Positions 12,780 to 25,959 are shown, numbered from the stretch's first letter. The stretch: DNA of 64,000 bases from Epiperipatus broadwayi (GCA_028023455.1 JAQFVV010006200.1:6973506-7037505); one strand, 5' to 3'. A program made the numbers and translations. The notes: generated by a model not told the origin, from the sequence alone.

Positions 12780-15700
12780 GTGAGTTATTGGAAATGCGTA
12801 TTAAAATGAAATGATGCCTATTTCTTAGCCTAGAGAATTATTTTTAAGTAAAATTTATTCTTAGTCATATTAGATTAATCGGTTCATGCATCAATCATAT
12901 GATACTTTTTTTTAATGCTATGCGAGAGTGCAAATAACCTCTGTTTTTGAGGTGAGTGTAGTTTTGCCACCTCAAAGGATTGAGATGGAGCATAGATATC
13001 TCACAATTAAATAATTTTATCTGAAAGTATTTTTAGATCAAGGACTTGATCCCAGCTCCAATATTTTTTTTTATATTGCTTCGTAAGAAAAATATTTATG
13101 GTTGTAGTTTGCAGTGTTCTTAGGAGACCTCTTATATATGTGCAGAGATGAGTTCCTCACATACTTTAGCCTCAGGAAGAAGGCAAATTCTTAGGTCTAT
13201 GCTAGCACTAAGAAGTTATTATTATTAACTTATTCTCTCTTATGAAAGCAACACTTTTATCATTACCCAGAAGTTTATGGTAATTCCCTGTTTATTGCTT
13301 GTTAGATCATTGCATACTAGTGAAAAGTAGTTATGTGTTTAGGGACTAAATATCATATCATACTTATAAATTGATGTATTGAGTAGCTAAGCTTTGCTCT
13401 AGCTTGTGTGAGAACCAATATTTATTCTAAATTTATGTTCATAAATTTGAATTCAGGCAAGCAGCACGTATCATACTAGGTTCATGCAGAAGCAAGTCAT
13501 TGCTGGACTGGTAAGAAAGGAATAATGAACTCATGTTGAGATATAGCAATAGATACACATATGTGTGCATTAATATAGTTATTAATACATATTACATAAT
13601 TATTAGATGGAATTTGAATACTAAGTTATGGGAATAATAGTTCGCAAAATGCATATATATTTAAAAGTAGAAGTTACAATAATTTTTATTGCATTTAAAA
13701 TATGTGTTTCTTAAATAACATAATTTTAGTAGCTTGAAAATATAAATGTCTTAATAAACTGAATAAATATTATATTAAAATGCTATGGGCTTTAGCTAAT
13801 TAACAGGGTTAGCAATGGTTGTATTTTACATAATGTTACTGAAGCACTGCTTCAGATATAACCAAATAAAGATTACATGATGGGTTATGGGTCAAAAGAA
13901 ATATAAATTATTATATTTTAAATTAGTGATTAGTTCCAAAACTATTTGTAATAAAGGTTATTACTGGGACAAGCGATGTATTCGTTTCATTAAGTTTATA
14001 CAAGTTCGTAATTGTAGCTAGCTAGTGCAGATCCCCATTGTGAATAATTTAATTGTATCTCATAGTTTTCTTAATTTGGGATCGCTACAATATTTAGTTT
14101 TTAAGAATTATTTATACATGCATTGTTTATTATTTTTACCTATGTATTATTTATGTATGGTTTTAATATGTATCTCATCTTAAGTTCTCAGAATATTGGT
14201 TATATGAAATATTTTATAGAGCATCATATTTGTCCCTTATGGAGTTATTTGGAATGTGAATAAATATATAGAAGAATTCATGAAGCTGATGTATATTTTT
14301 ATTATTAAATTGCTTTGCCACAAAATTGTATGCTTAGCTATATTTTGCTATTATTGACATATTTTATTGGTTTTACACATCAGTTGTTTATTGTTATTAT
14401 AGGAGGTAGTAGTGCTATCTTTGTTTTATAGATTGTTTTATCGTGCTAGTGAGATTTTCTTATGTCTTAAGTGATATCTAGCATAAAATGCTTTATTGTA
14501 TTGTAAGATTAAAAATAAGATCTTAATTCTTTGTCACCCTCTCATATAAGTGCTTTTTGTAAGTTTATTCCATCATCTCATTTTTGACTTACTTTCAAAT
14601 CCCTTGATGTTTACCTAGGTGATATCTTATTAAAGTCATGTGTGATGCCAACCATATCTTTATATTGGCTTTTGATATATTTTGAAGATTATGCATAAAG
14701 CCAAACATGCCTTTATTTGCACTCTTGATAATATTAGGGTGGTTTTGATGTGTTGATATTATTGATATATTCAGTTTGCATATGCAATGTGTTTTAAAAT
14801 CTGATAAAGTATTTTATTATTAAATATATAATTGCTTGTGGGCTCAAATGTATACATTTTCTTCCAAATTCATCAAGATCAAGGATAGTAAGCTTTATTT
14901 TTATTTAGAATTATTAAATATTTCTTATAAGGACTTATATAACCAAAAGTGAGATTAATAAATGTGAGAATTTTAGAGAAACCACAGGAAATCATATTAA
15001 AATTTTTGATTTACTAATTTTTATTATATAGCATAAGCATGTGTTTTAAAGACCTACAGAGGTCCCTAGTGATGATTTTTTCAGACGCTCATTGCTAAGG
15101 TTTACAGCCTTGTTAAAACTATTATTATTTCTATTGTAACTTACAATTTTATTTTTCAATTTGGAAAACTATAACTTATAATTTTTGTTAAAGTAACTAG
15201 ATTATTTTGTTATATTTATTAGTGTCAATAAAATTGAATCGATATTCTCCCAATCATCATCTGCATTCTCAGAAATTCACTAAGAACCACACATGAATTT
15301 TTTAATTATAATTATGATATAAGAGTATTAGAAATATGATAAAAATCACTTTATTAAAGTTTATGTTGCTGATGTTATGGATACAATCACTTTATTTATC
15401 TTAAATTAAAATTATAAGATCATTTTATTTTATCTTGAATTAAGCTTATAAGATTACTTTATTTTTTTTTTGGATATAAATAATTAGAAGAAAACCTGAT
15501 TGTGAGAGAAATGGGTAGTAACAAAATTCCTTTCCTACTCATAGTATCATGAATGCAATACTAAGTATGCTATAATTATCTTAACATAAGAGTTTTCATA
15601 ATTGATTTTAAAGTTAATAGTTATTTGATGTACTAAGATATTATTTTAAAAATAAGATCACATCTTATTATTGTTGTTATTATTAGAATTACACTTCATT

Positions 15701-16320
15701 ACTGGTATAAGAATCTTAAAAGAAAATAAGATAGTATTGATAAACAATTTATTATAGCAAGAACTCTGTATGAATTATTTTAAAAAAGAATTATTTTAAT
15801 TTAATTATAAGATTGAATTTGTTTAATCAAACTTTACATTGTTTATAAGATCTGATTTGTTTAATCAAAAATTTATTTTGACTAAAAAAGCTGATATAAA
15901 GATTTATTTGATTGAGAACAATCTGAAGTAAACTAACTCTGTGTAATTTTTGCTTCATAAGATTTATATTTATTTAAAGAAAATGAAAATTCTCGATTGT
16001 TTATTCTAAAGCAGTATAAAAGCTAGTCTAATCTTTTTTTGCTGATTAGTTTTACTCTTATTATGATTGTAATTAACTTACCCCGAGAGGGTATATTGTA
16101 TATTATGTTTTGTATCATATGGGATTTCTCTTTTGGTTATCCCATTGATGTTTTTCTTGTTTAGGTTATAATATATATATAATATTTAACATTTAATCTC
16201 AATGCAATGTATGAATATTATGAGTATAATGCATTTACATATAAGATAAAGTTATTATGCATTTTTTGTAAAGAAATAATACAAATATTGTTTTAGATGA
16301 ATAATAGTGAATCAAAATAG
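12780..16320. other. AT-rich stretch with weak degenerate repeats
   Basis: No gene is recognised. Between 15330 and 15910 short words such as ATCACTTTATT and TTATAAGAT recur irregularly, like an eroded tandem array. Confidence 0.45.
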
Positions 16321-16449
16321 TTATAAGACAAGTGTGCCCAACCTTTTAGAACCTAAGAGCTATTTTTTATTTTCCAAATAAATGGTGAGCAACTAAATGG
16401 GAAAATAAAGCAAAATGAATCAATTTATAAATGAAATAAACAAATTTAT

Positions 16450-18534
16450 TTAATGTGATGATTTGCATTGAATATTATGATCTATTTTTGAATAATTTGG
16501 TTCATAATTACAAACAGCCAACCATAAACAGTCATTAAGATGATTTTCAGTTATACGAGTTCGATATTTAGATTTTATATAGTTCATATGAGAAAATGAT
16601 GGTTCACATAAATCTGTGCAAGCAAAAAATGAATGAAGTCTAAGTTATGCATCTTTCAATAGTGGATAATTTTCACTGGTAATATGATTTCAAGTAAATG
16701 TAATTGTAGTTCAATTAATTGCATTTCCAAGTTACCTATGTCCATATTAAATACTTCTGCAGTTAGTACAGCTTGATTTTCTATATTTATTTTATTACAT
16801 TCACATATCAGCCTTTCAAGCTAATTGTGCATGCGCTTTGTGATGTTATTCATTCCGACATCGTAAGTAGTAATTTAAGGTGAGTGGTCTTTCCTAACTC
16901 TTCCCTTGCCAGTACTTCAGATTTGCTCATATATAAGCATTTGAGTTGTAGGAATAGGAGGATTTATTTTATTCCTGCATAAATACTATATCTTGTATTG
17001 GAGGGGAAAGTATTCATTTATTATTAACACTCACAAAGCGCGTGCACAATTAGCTTGAAAGGCTGATATTTGAATATAATACAATTGTAAACACAGCGCT
17101 ATATAAAAATAAATGCTTATTTATATATTTATTTTAGAAAATGGTGACATGAAAAATGAAGTGATTGGTTGAAGTTTTTCAGTCTGGAAATTGCTGTTGA
17201 AATTGCAGAAGAATGTTTTGCAAAATATTTCCAAATTCTTGGTAATCACGTTTCTGTTTGAACCATTTTCTTCTCTTTAAGTTTACAAAATGTTTCAAAT
17301 CTTTTTTATTAATTTGATAAATCCATACTTCCAGTTTCATTTTAAATGTATCAATGGTGCTAATCATGTCAGATATTGTTTTGTTTAGTCCTTGCAAATC
17401 TAGATTTAATTCATTTAATTTAGTTGTTAGATCTGTTTAAAATGCTAGCTTTTGCAGCCACACCTTGTGAAGTAAAACAGCAGTAGGATCTCGTTTTTTT
17501 CATCCAAAAATTCTTTTATATGTGGCAACAGCTTGTGGAATCTTTCTAAAACATTAGCTTTGCTCAACCATTTGACTGAATTATGGAGAACTAAGTCACT
17601 ATAATCTGCATCAATGCTATCTAAAAGTGACTGAAACAATCTTATTTGCAGTGCTTTCACTCTAATCAAATTGATTATTTTAATAGTTGTATTCATAACA
17701 TCATCAAAGTTCAATATTTTACTGCATAATGATTATTGATGAATTATGCAGTGGTATAAAATAAAATTAAGAAAATCAATATCTCTCTTACAAAATGCTA
17801 AAAATCCATTTTCATAATCTGCCATACAAGAAGTACCATCTGTAGTAATGGAAATGAACTTCTTAAGAGGAAGATTTTTAGATATTATGAAAGCTTTAAA
17901 AATACTGTAGTTGTCCTCACATCTGGTTTTCTCTTTTAAAGATAGAATTTTGAGAAATTCTTCCTTTGCAGTCAAAATGTCAGTTGACTCATCAAATTGA
18001 AGTGAAAATGGATGAACAATTTTCAAAATCCTATTTAAGTTGTGATCTTAAATTCATTGCCATGATTTTAACTCCTCTTGCTAAGTTTGTCTGGAAAATT
18101 GTATTTCTTGGATAGCATCAACAATCTCAATTTTATTTTAAAAATTGTGAAATAAACTATCTGCTGTAGCCAAAAAAAAACTTCTTTAATGTGTCACCAT
18201 CTGTAAAAGGCTTTTTGTACTTTATAAAATTCGACACCCATGGAGATATGCCACCGTTGCTATTGTTGACTTACAACAACTTTTTTTGAATGAAGATTGC
18301 TGTGAATTTAGAGATCTTTTTAAACTTTGTACTTCAGATTTTGTTATTACAGATTTTGGAGGAAAGTCTTGGATCAAAACTTAGATGAATAGCAGTAAAA
18401 TGTCTGTTTAGGTTTTCAGTAAAGCTCCTGTAGAATTTCACAATAAACATAAACATTTTTCTTTATACATGATGAATAAAAACTCTTCTCCCCAATTATT
18501 GAAATGATGTGTTTTTGCTTTTTTTATTGCTCAT
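16450..18534 (-). pseudogene. hAT transposase relic (GTF2IRD2/ZBED-like)
   Basis: Probable ancestral start at 18532-18534 (MSNKKSKN) and stop at 16450-16452. The order fits the family: an N-terminal BED-type zinc finger (CLCLL, then a TGA where the second Cys codon is expected, then a RHFTAIH segment); a catalytic core with FSLQFDESTDI and SITTDGTSCMADYENGF on 17733-18026; NSVKWLSKANVLERFH on 17445-17714; FQQQFPD on 17179-17397; and a C-terminal dimerisation part with LCEPSF-like and NDC residues near 16520-16660. Multiple stops and frameshifts are present. Without the nested insertion the span is close to 600 codons, normal for this family. Its product would have cut and pasted the element in the nucleus; it is now dead. 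Confidence 0.88.
16795..17123. mobile_element. Nested insertion inside the hAT, 13-bp direct repeat
   Basis: The direct repeat TATATTTATTTTA occurs at 16782-16794 and 17124-17136. The transposase frame reads PFSKINI at one copy and KINIENQAVL at the other, so dropping the insert plus one repeat copy joins the frame exactly. Inside is an inverted repeat with ~50-60 bp arms (about 16797-16850 and 17028-17085, core CAGCCTTTCAAGCTAATTGT). The right arm stops about 38 bp short of the end. I do not recognise the family. Confidence 0.8.
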
Positions 18535-19049
18535 TATGGGGGGGGGGGATCAAATAATGTAATTTTTGCCACAAAATAAGAATTATCAATAAAAATACTC
18601 CTATAATATTAAATTATTACAATTTAAGTATCAAAACCACTTTTCATAATTGAAAAATACTTTTTAAAAGTTATTTCAAAAAATCAAAATGTCAAAATTA
18701 ACCTGCCTACTTAAATGAAAATTCAAACATAAATGTTTTTTTTTTTTTTGTATTGCTATAACCAAAATAGACATGGCGAAACGAAACGATAGTAAATTTA
18801 TCGATTGTTTTCATCATTTTTTTTTATTATTTGACTGTTTTTTTACAAGCTTGTAGTTTTTTAAATTTTAGTTTTAAATTGGATTTTACATTCAAATAAA
18901 AAAATCCCAAATTTCAATAGTTACTTCTTAAAAAAATTGGAATTTTAGTTTTTAAAGACAAAATCTTTTCTATATAAACTTTTATTTTTGGATGTGTGCT
19001 GACTTAAAATTTCTTGGCGATCGACATGTTGGACACACTTGTTATAAGA

Positions 19050-20060
19050 GATTTAAATAAAATCTAGTGAAAAGTTTATTAGGAGAAATGTAATTTTTAT
19101 AAAGCAACTTTTTACTTCTTGTTATATGTTAGATTATTATATTCCTATCACATAATAGAATTATTAACATCAGGGGATCATTGCCAAAAAATTGCAGTTA
19201 TGCTGAAATGTGGGTGTGGGGGGGGGTAAAAACTCCGCAAATGTGCATTTATTTTATTTATACCATAAAATACATGATTTTTAAAATTTATTTTCTGTTA
19301 CAAACTAGAAACTATTAAACAAAAATAACAGAGATATTGCTAAAAATACAACTAAACATATATATACTTTTTTATATTAATTAATCAGAATCTTTAACAA
19401 TTGGTTTTGCAAAATATTTGTAAGTCATTGAAAACATTATTGCTATACTCAAGAATTTAAATATTTTTTACAATTCCAACATTAGCTTTGGAGTTCATGG
19501 TAGATGTCAGATGCTGTTTAGTATTGAATATCACACTCTTACAAACATTTGTTATAACAAGCTGATAGCTTATTCATTAGGGTTAAAATTAATCATACAC
19601 AAACACACAATTAGTCATGATCTTGAACCTATGCACCTGATATATTTAGGAAAAAGGTTTGTTGGTATCTCTAAGATTAACTGCGATGTATACAAGACTA
19701 ATTTAAAAAAAAAAAAAAGTCAGGCTGTATTTATATTTTTCCATTAATATCCAACTAATATCAGTAACAATTAAATATAGTTAGAAAAATATAATAAAAA
19801 AAAATTAACAAAATTGATGGAATACTGGATTTAAAATTTACATCTGATCTTGAAATGATATGATAATCTTGGGCTTATTAAATAATTAGTTACAATCATC
19901 AATAGATCTGATTAAAATGGAAGGTGCAAGATGTGAGTGCAGATGGATTGATACTTTTAGTTCAAATTATAATAATTTGATATTGATAAATACTACCTTG
20001 CTATGAAACTAAATGCAAGAGATTCTGACTTAAGCCAACTGAAAAGTGTTTTTTTTTTTC
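19050..20060. other. AT-rich stretch, nothing recognised
   Basis: A G-run of 9 lies near 19218-19226. No gene or repeat boundary is visible. Confidence 0.5.
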
Positions 20061-20070
20061 ATATATCAAA

Positions 20071-20141
20071 GCGTCTGCCGGGAAGCAAACCCGGGACAGC
20101 TGCTTGTAAGGCAGCTGTGCTAACCACTTGGTCACCAACAC
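20071..20141 (-). tRNA. tRNA-Val(UAC)-like sequence, pseudogene or SINE head
   Basis: On the minus strand 71 bases fold mostly as a tRNA: an acceptor GTGTTGG/CAGACGC (6 of 7 pairs including wobbles), an anticodon stem flanking the loop CTTACAA (anticodon UAC, valine) extended to 7 pairs, and a perfect T stem CCGGG/CCCGG. The A box (TGACCAAGTGG) has A in place of the third-position G. The T loop is TTTGCTT, so the invariant TTC is lost, as expected from C-to-T decay. The D stem is poor. Flanking bases extend the acceptor stem by about 8 more pairs (ATCTCAAAG against CTTTGATAT), which ordinary tRNA genes do not have. It is most likely a tRNA-derived element or pseudogene; no LINE-like tail or target duplication was seen. 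Confidence 0.55.
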
Positions 20142-20149
20142 GTCTTTGA

Positions 20150-22220
20150 GATCATATTTCTTTTTTAGATGTCTTTATTCATAGCTTCAACAATATGGTG
20201 AAACGGTAGAGTATCTAATGTATATATATTGCACACGTTTTCTTGTAAACTTAAGGAATTAATTAAATTGAAAGCAAAGTTTTTGTAACATATCGTCCAA
20301 GAAAGAATATATGTATATATTACTTTTTTTATTATTTTAAAATAAATTTTTGTAAATATGAATGTGCATGCTACATACACATATATACATTTAATATCAC
20401 TTTTAGAGCTCTACAATACAGTTAGCAAAGTAGTGGAGTGATAAATATTAAAGGTAAAATCAAAGCTTAAGTTGTTACTTGTTCTAATCGATCTATGCAT
20501 AAATTATGAGGCAATTAACAATTCAATTATTTATTGTGTTGGGTGGTTTAGTGCAGTCAGAGTGATTAACTCGTTCAGCCTATCACTTCCGGTACTCGAA
20601 GTCATATGACTTACGAATTATTACTAATGTGAATGGCGGACATGTTATGAATTAGTTGAAGTTTAAAACTAATTTGATAGATTTAATTTGTGTTAAATTA
20701 TTGGCATATTTATATTATGTGTGTGCGTGTATGTATTTAAACGTTTTAATTTTGTTTGTATTTTTTTGGTGTCACATTTTACAATCGTAATATTAAAACT
20801 GTAATGAAATTACACTTTTCTACCAATCAATTTAATTCGGATATTAAGACGTGGACAAGCAGAAAAGTTTGTTCTAAATCTTCTTCACAAAGTAAAAATT
20901 TTGCTTGCGTTTGTGATTGTTAAAATCAAACATGACGTAAATAAAGGATTCTATATTCATTTCTCTTTGTTGCTATTTTTAATTTTATTTGCAGGGCACA
21001 AAACGTGTTTCAGTTATTACATGCATTTTTTAAAAATAATACTAAAATATTTTTTCTCGATGTCATTTAGGAAATTTTTTTTTTTCAATTTCCTTGTAAT
21101 TCCATCCATTTTAACTTCTAATTAATTTTTTTCCAAACTGATATTTCAAAAGAGAAACTTTAAAATTCTGCCAAGAAAGTGTCCATATTACTTTTTGAGA
21201 TTTTTTTTAAAGATATATAGATAATTTTAGTTTTTAGCATTTGAAGAACTTTTTATAAAGTCTAAGTCATTAGTTGTAGCTTAGTTTAATTTTGTTTTGG
21301 ATGGATTAGGTCAGCCGTATTACCTTGACCATCTCCAGTGGTTATCTATGAAAGAAGATCAACTGAGTTTAACTCATTAAAAAGATTCAAGTAGTTAGTA
21401 GGAAGCAGACTTATTGCTAAGCAACTGTTTATGAAGTAGAAAAAGTATATTACTCATTAGATTTCTTAATGGTTAAATAATTCCTAGTATTTTAATCACT
21501 ATGTTTCTCAATAAAGCAATTGTTGTACTTAAATAATCTCAAGCATAATAAAAATATAAAATTTTAAAAACGAAAATACATATTATATAATCTCTACAAA
21601 AATGTATTTCTGTAATTGTGAATTTGACAGACAAACTCTCAGCTTCCCCACTCTGTCAATACATGGATTGTTTGTTTTAAGTTAATCAATACATTTTAGT
21701 TGGGGTTTAATTATAATATAGAAAGCATTAAGACTTTATAATTTGATTTCACTGATGGGCAATGACTAATCTCTTTTACAGAAGCATTTATTTTGTTTGA
21801 ATGAAGCAAAATCCAGCTCAGTTAGGGGATATGATTAAAAAAAAAAAGTTTACAATTTTTACAAATTCGATTTCTTATAATTATTTATCAGATTTATTAG
21901 TCTATGATGAACTCTAAAATTGGATGCTAGTATAAAGTGCATTAAGAAGATGTAAGCAATTGCAATCTATCTCTGATGATGGTCAAGTTATGTCACTATT
22001 TATAGTACTCTTTTTGGCAAGTTACTATAATCAGTATGCTATGGAGACCTTAATATACTTATATCTTTTATTTATTATTTAATATGCATGTTTTTCTAAT
22101 TTATTATTATTATTACTAGAAGTAGTATTATCAAAAGTGGAATAAATATTATTTTGATTGAGATTTCAGTAACAAACTTGAGGCTTTAGTGATGTTTAAT
22201 TGCTAAATCTATTAATATAT
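20150..22220. other. AT-rich stretch with one CpG-bearing patch
   Basis: Around 20567-20645 the DNA is richer in CpG (AACTCGTTCAGC, CTTCCGGTACTCGAAG, GGCGGACATG), unlike its surroundings. It could be an old promoter or a decayed repeat end. No gene is recognised. Confidence 0.35.
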
Positions 22221-22225
22221 GGTGT

Positions 22226-22445
22226 ATCTGAACTTAGTTCAGTCCCACATAGCTATTTAAGTTAGATCGCTGGATTTGAAGACATAGATGTATGAAAATT
22301 TCAGATTTTCCACTTAATAATTGCTGGACTTGAGCTGGTATATTTAGATCTAATGTCTGAATATTCTAGGGCTTCACTGATGACAGCCAACAGCTAGAAA
22401 CTGGTCTGGTGATAGGGATATTTGGAAAATCTTATTAAGAGCTAT
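22226..22445 (+). repeat. Hammerhead-bearing repeat, copy 1
   Basis: It begins with TTCAGTCCCACATAGCTATT and TAAGTTAGA, contains a TTTAGATCTAATGTCTGAA motif and the hammerhead-like core at 22371-22413. The same order is seen at 26137-26450 (reverse) and 27041-27310. The copies are clearly diverged. Confidence 0.75.
22371..22413 (+). ncRNA. Degenerate hammerhead ribozyme
   Basis: CTGATGA at 22377-22383 is a perfect CUGANGA core. It is followed by a weak stem II (AGC/GCT around CAACA), GAAAC at 22397-22401, a two-base stem III loop and the cleavage triplet GTC at 22404-22406. Stem I (CTTCA with TGGTG) has a mismatch. Stem decay suggests poor or no activity. Confidence 0.6.
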
Positions 22446-22449
22446 CTCA

Positions 22450-24340
22450 TTATATGACATTTGTAGTACAAGCTTATTAAATTAAGTCACACAATGTATG
22501 ATCTGATTTCCTTGCAAATATATATTCACAAATCTTATTCACAGTCAGACTGAAGGTGGTGAAAATGGTGCAGTTGCAAATGTCAATGTAAATATAAAAA
22601 AATAAATCAAAACATTTTATCCACTTACTAAAGATAACTATGATTTTTTTTATGAAAGCTCTGTAATTTGTAGCCTCTATAATGATTATTATATACAAAA
22701 TAATACAACTATAGACACAATATTTTTCAACTACATAGATTATACATAGGCCTGCCTAAATCTTTTTCAATATTCTGGTTATGTTAATATCAAATGTGGC
22801 AATGAATAATTGAAATTCAAATACATTTTTTTTAAAAAAGTAATTATTTAGTGTTACATTATTGTATTTATTATACTTTGATCAATATTGTAATAAATTA
22901 TATTTCACTTTGTAAGTTTTGACATTTTAGGACATTTTCCCTCCTGCATTTTCACAAGAAAACTTGAAAGTATGGCTTTGGGCATTTAATATGTTTGGCA
23001 AATACTTTACATTTTTTATTCATTTAGTTCTGTAAAATAAACCTGGAGATTAAAATACACATACTAAAATAAAACGAATTAATATTTAAGAAATTAATTT
23101 TTGAAACAAATAATGACTTAAAACAAAAATATTTATTTAGTAACGTAAGTGGAATTTTATTGAATTTAAATTTTTTTTATAATTGTTTTCTTTCAATAGA
23201 TTTTTTTGTTATTTTATTGGATAATCCTGTGAAATTACTAATAGATATAGGAAATATTAACACAAATTAATTTGTTTAAATATCTAAGAGTTTTTATCAT
23301 ATGTAAAAGAACCATCCCCCACATGTACATAAAACATTGTGACCCCCCCCCCAACCTTTTTTGTTTCAGACCAACTCTGATATTATATAAGTAATTCTAC
23401 TTCTAATTTACCTACTAAAAATATTAGCTATAGTTAACGCACAATTCTCAGGATTACAACATCCAATAGCATCTTTTGCTGCTGCATCTTGCAAGTCCAG
23501 ACAAACTTGTAGCTCCATCCCTTATGGTGAGGAGAAAAATAGTTCCTTTTTTATTTTCTATATAACTTGCTGCCATTATCTTTTCTGGAGTCCTATAGTT
23601 ATAACAAGATTGATGTAACTTTTAGACTTCTTTAATAATATTTAGTTAACTTTAATAGGCATATAATTTAATTCCTTAAACATAGTTAAAAATAGATTTT
23701 GTTTGTTTGAAAACCAATTCAAAATCTGTCATGCATAAACTTGTTGACATTTTCGCTTAATCAACTTATATTCCTTCAATAATAAAATATTTACAGTATT
23801 ATTTAATTTTTTATGTGGGAATTATTCCATTAGTAATAACTATATTATATACACTTCAAGATGTTAAATTTTCATACTTACATTGTTTATTCAATAAATT
23901 TTTAAAAGCCATTTACACACATTTGCACTTTATTTTAGTGTTAGGTAATATTGATAACTAAAGAAAATCAAGCACTTGTTTTGTTCCACTGAATAACAAA
24001 TGTTTTAGGCACTTTCTGAAGAGAGTGACATTTAGAAAAGTTTTCAAATGATGTTGTATGGTTGTTACATTCAACAAAATAGCATTATATTATCAGTGTA
24101 ATCAAATTTGTTAAGAATATTTGGAGCATATCTTTTTTAAAAATTGTGTTTATTTTACTAATTCTGTCTTCTATGAATTTGAACTGCTAAAGCAGGCCCG
24201 CAATCAAAATAATATTCAGATATATTTGGTTAATATTACAGATCAATTACAAGTTTTTAGGTAAACAACAAACTCCGTAAGTCCAAATCCAAGACAAAGG
24301 TGATTAGTAAAACATATAAAAATATCAATATTAAAATGAA
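22450..24340. other. AT-rich stretch, nothing recognised
   Basis: A C-run of about 10 lies at 23343-23352. No coding or structural signal stands out. Confidence 0.5.
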
Positions 24341-24395
24341 AAAATTATAATAATCTTTATTAAAAATAAAAAAAATTTCAAAGAAAGATTAGAAT

Positions 24396-24465
24396 TCATC
24401 CAGTGTTGTATGTTTCAGAAAACAATCTTACGGCAGCATTAACCAAATCATCTACATCAGAACTT
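24396..24465 (-). CDS. Candidate terminal coding exon, unknown protein
   Basis: A pyrimidine-rich tract ending ATTACATTTCAG directly precedes an open frame reading SSDVDDLVNAAVRLFSE, then TYNTG and a TGA at 24396-24398. An AATAAA signal follows 34 bases after the stop (24356-24361). Acceptor, balanced amino-acid use and a close polyadenylation signal together look like the last exon of a host gene transcribed leftward. I do not recognise the protein. Chance occurrence in AT-rich DNA cannot be excluded. Confidence 0.4.
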
Positions 24466-24599
24466 CTGAAATGTAATTGATAAATAAAATTGTCTACTAT
24501 ATGACTTTTCTTCAGAATTATTGTAATTATGATGAGACAATATTTTTTAAATGAGTTTATTTTTAAATAAATTATTAATAGCAATGTATCATTTTTTTT

Positions 24600-25950
24600 T
24601 ATGTAAGTAAATATATTTAAATAAAAGTGATTCAGAAATCTAAAAAAAATTATTTACATATAAATTTTATTAATTATAGTGACAAAATGGCATCTGACTG
24701 TTAAGTTTAGTATATTTAAAACAATGATCACAAAACTAAATAAAAAAATAATTCATTTATATTTAAATGAACAATATTTGCAATCAGGATATTTTCTAAC
24801 AATAGAATGATTTGGAAATCAATACATTATCATTTATATATAAATTTTATTAATTATCATAGTGAATTGGTGCCCCCATTGATGAAGTGCTTTTGTGCCC
24901 TGCACAATATGCACACCCACATATGGCATCACTGCTAACATTATTTGTAGCTTGCTATATTAAATTGTGTTCAATAATATTTTTGTTGATATTCTTCAGT
25001 ATTTATTGCATTATTTTTTTAAAAAAGTCTGGGTATTTTTCCTTTGTTGCACCAGTAAAATTAGATGTTTATATATATAATGTGCAGGCATGCATTTTTC
25101 AAATATGAATAATAAATAATAGTAACATATAAGTAAGTTAAATGACCAGCCAATGATAAATATATGTAACATATATCACACAAATCTATAACTTAAAATG
25201 CACAATAACTTTGCTGTTCATATTTATAGATGTAAGTTTTTATCCTTTTGGGGGTTGAATGAAGATATATTGAAGATAAGCAATGATAGGTGAATTTTGA
25301 TGAATGAATATCAACCATTAGAAAAATACCCAAATAAATAATCAATTCTCAAAAATTGATGAAACATGAAATACAAAGTTGTTAAATGGATGTATGGGTT
25401 CCACTGGCTGTACTATACTATTATATGCTATCCTATAATAATTACTTAGAAATTGTTATCCAACATGGAGATTTAAAAGCTTACATATACAGGGATAAGA
25501 TATCACTCTATCTTATTGGAAGTCATATTTGACAGCCTTACATAATTCTCCATCAACTAATTTAGAAATGGTTTACCATTTCAAGATATTGAAAATTAAC
25601 CATATAAAAGAAGAAATGAACACATGAGGATGTTAAAAACAAAAATGGTAGATGAGTTTAAAAGTAAACTTAGATTTTTGGTAAAGTTAAGTCATAAATG
25701 TATAATTAAGAATTAAAAGCTAATTAAATAATTTGGATAGATATAATCTTAGGAAAATGGAGAGAATGCTATATGACAGTAAATATTAAAGCAATGTTAC
25801 TAAATTTTACCAAACAGCTAATGGGAGAGATTTACAAGCAAAAAAGAAAAAAAACTAATGAACACTTTGCAAAAAAATTAATATATATATATATATGTTA
25901 TATGAAGATTTTCAGGGGTTGCATATATAAAAGATATTTTGAGGGTTTTT
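24600..25950. other. AT-rich stretch with a short direct repeat
   Basis: The phrase ATATAAATTTTATTAATTAT occurs near 24659 and 24838. A GC-richer patch at 24870-24945 follows the second copy, and its frame (LCPAQYAHPHMASLL) has no partner I recognise. Confidence 0.4.
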
Positions 25951-25959
25951 CCATGTTAA

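Larger units (their letters stand above)
16329..19041 (-). mobile_element. hAT DNA transposon, 2713 bp, with 8-bp TSD
   Basis: The ends are inverted repeats: CAAGTGTGCCCAACC at 16329-16343 against CAAGTGTGTCCAACA read from 19041 inward. They are flanked by an exact 8-bp duplication TTATAAGA (16321-16328 and 19042-19049), the hallmark of hAT insertion. The interior encodes, on the minus strand, a decayed transposase of the GTF2IRD2/SCAND3/ZBED-like hAT group. The element is interrupted by a nested insertion at about 16795-17123 and carries an 11-base G run at 18538-18548. Boundaries are confident; the subfamily is inferred from protein similarity. Confidence 0.93.

Noticed and set aside
18538-18548. 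Poly-G run as a G-quadruplex element
   Set aside because: A single G tract beside an A/T-rich sequence lacks the four-tract pattern and is probably slippage within the dead hAT.
20901-21125. 74-codon plus-strand ORF after a CpG-bearing patch
   Set aside because: Composition is Phe/Leu/Ile/Lys typical of AT-rich random frames; no splice or homology support.
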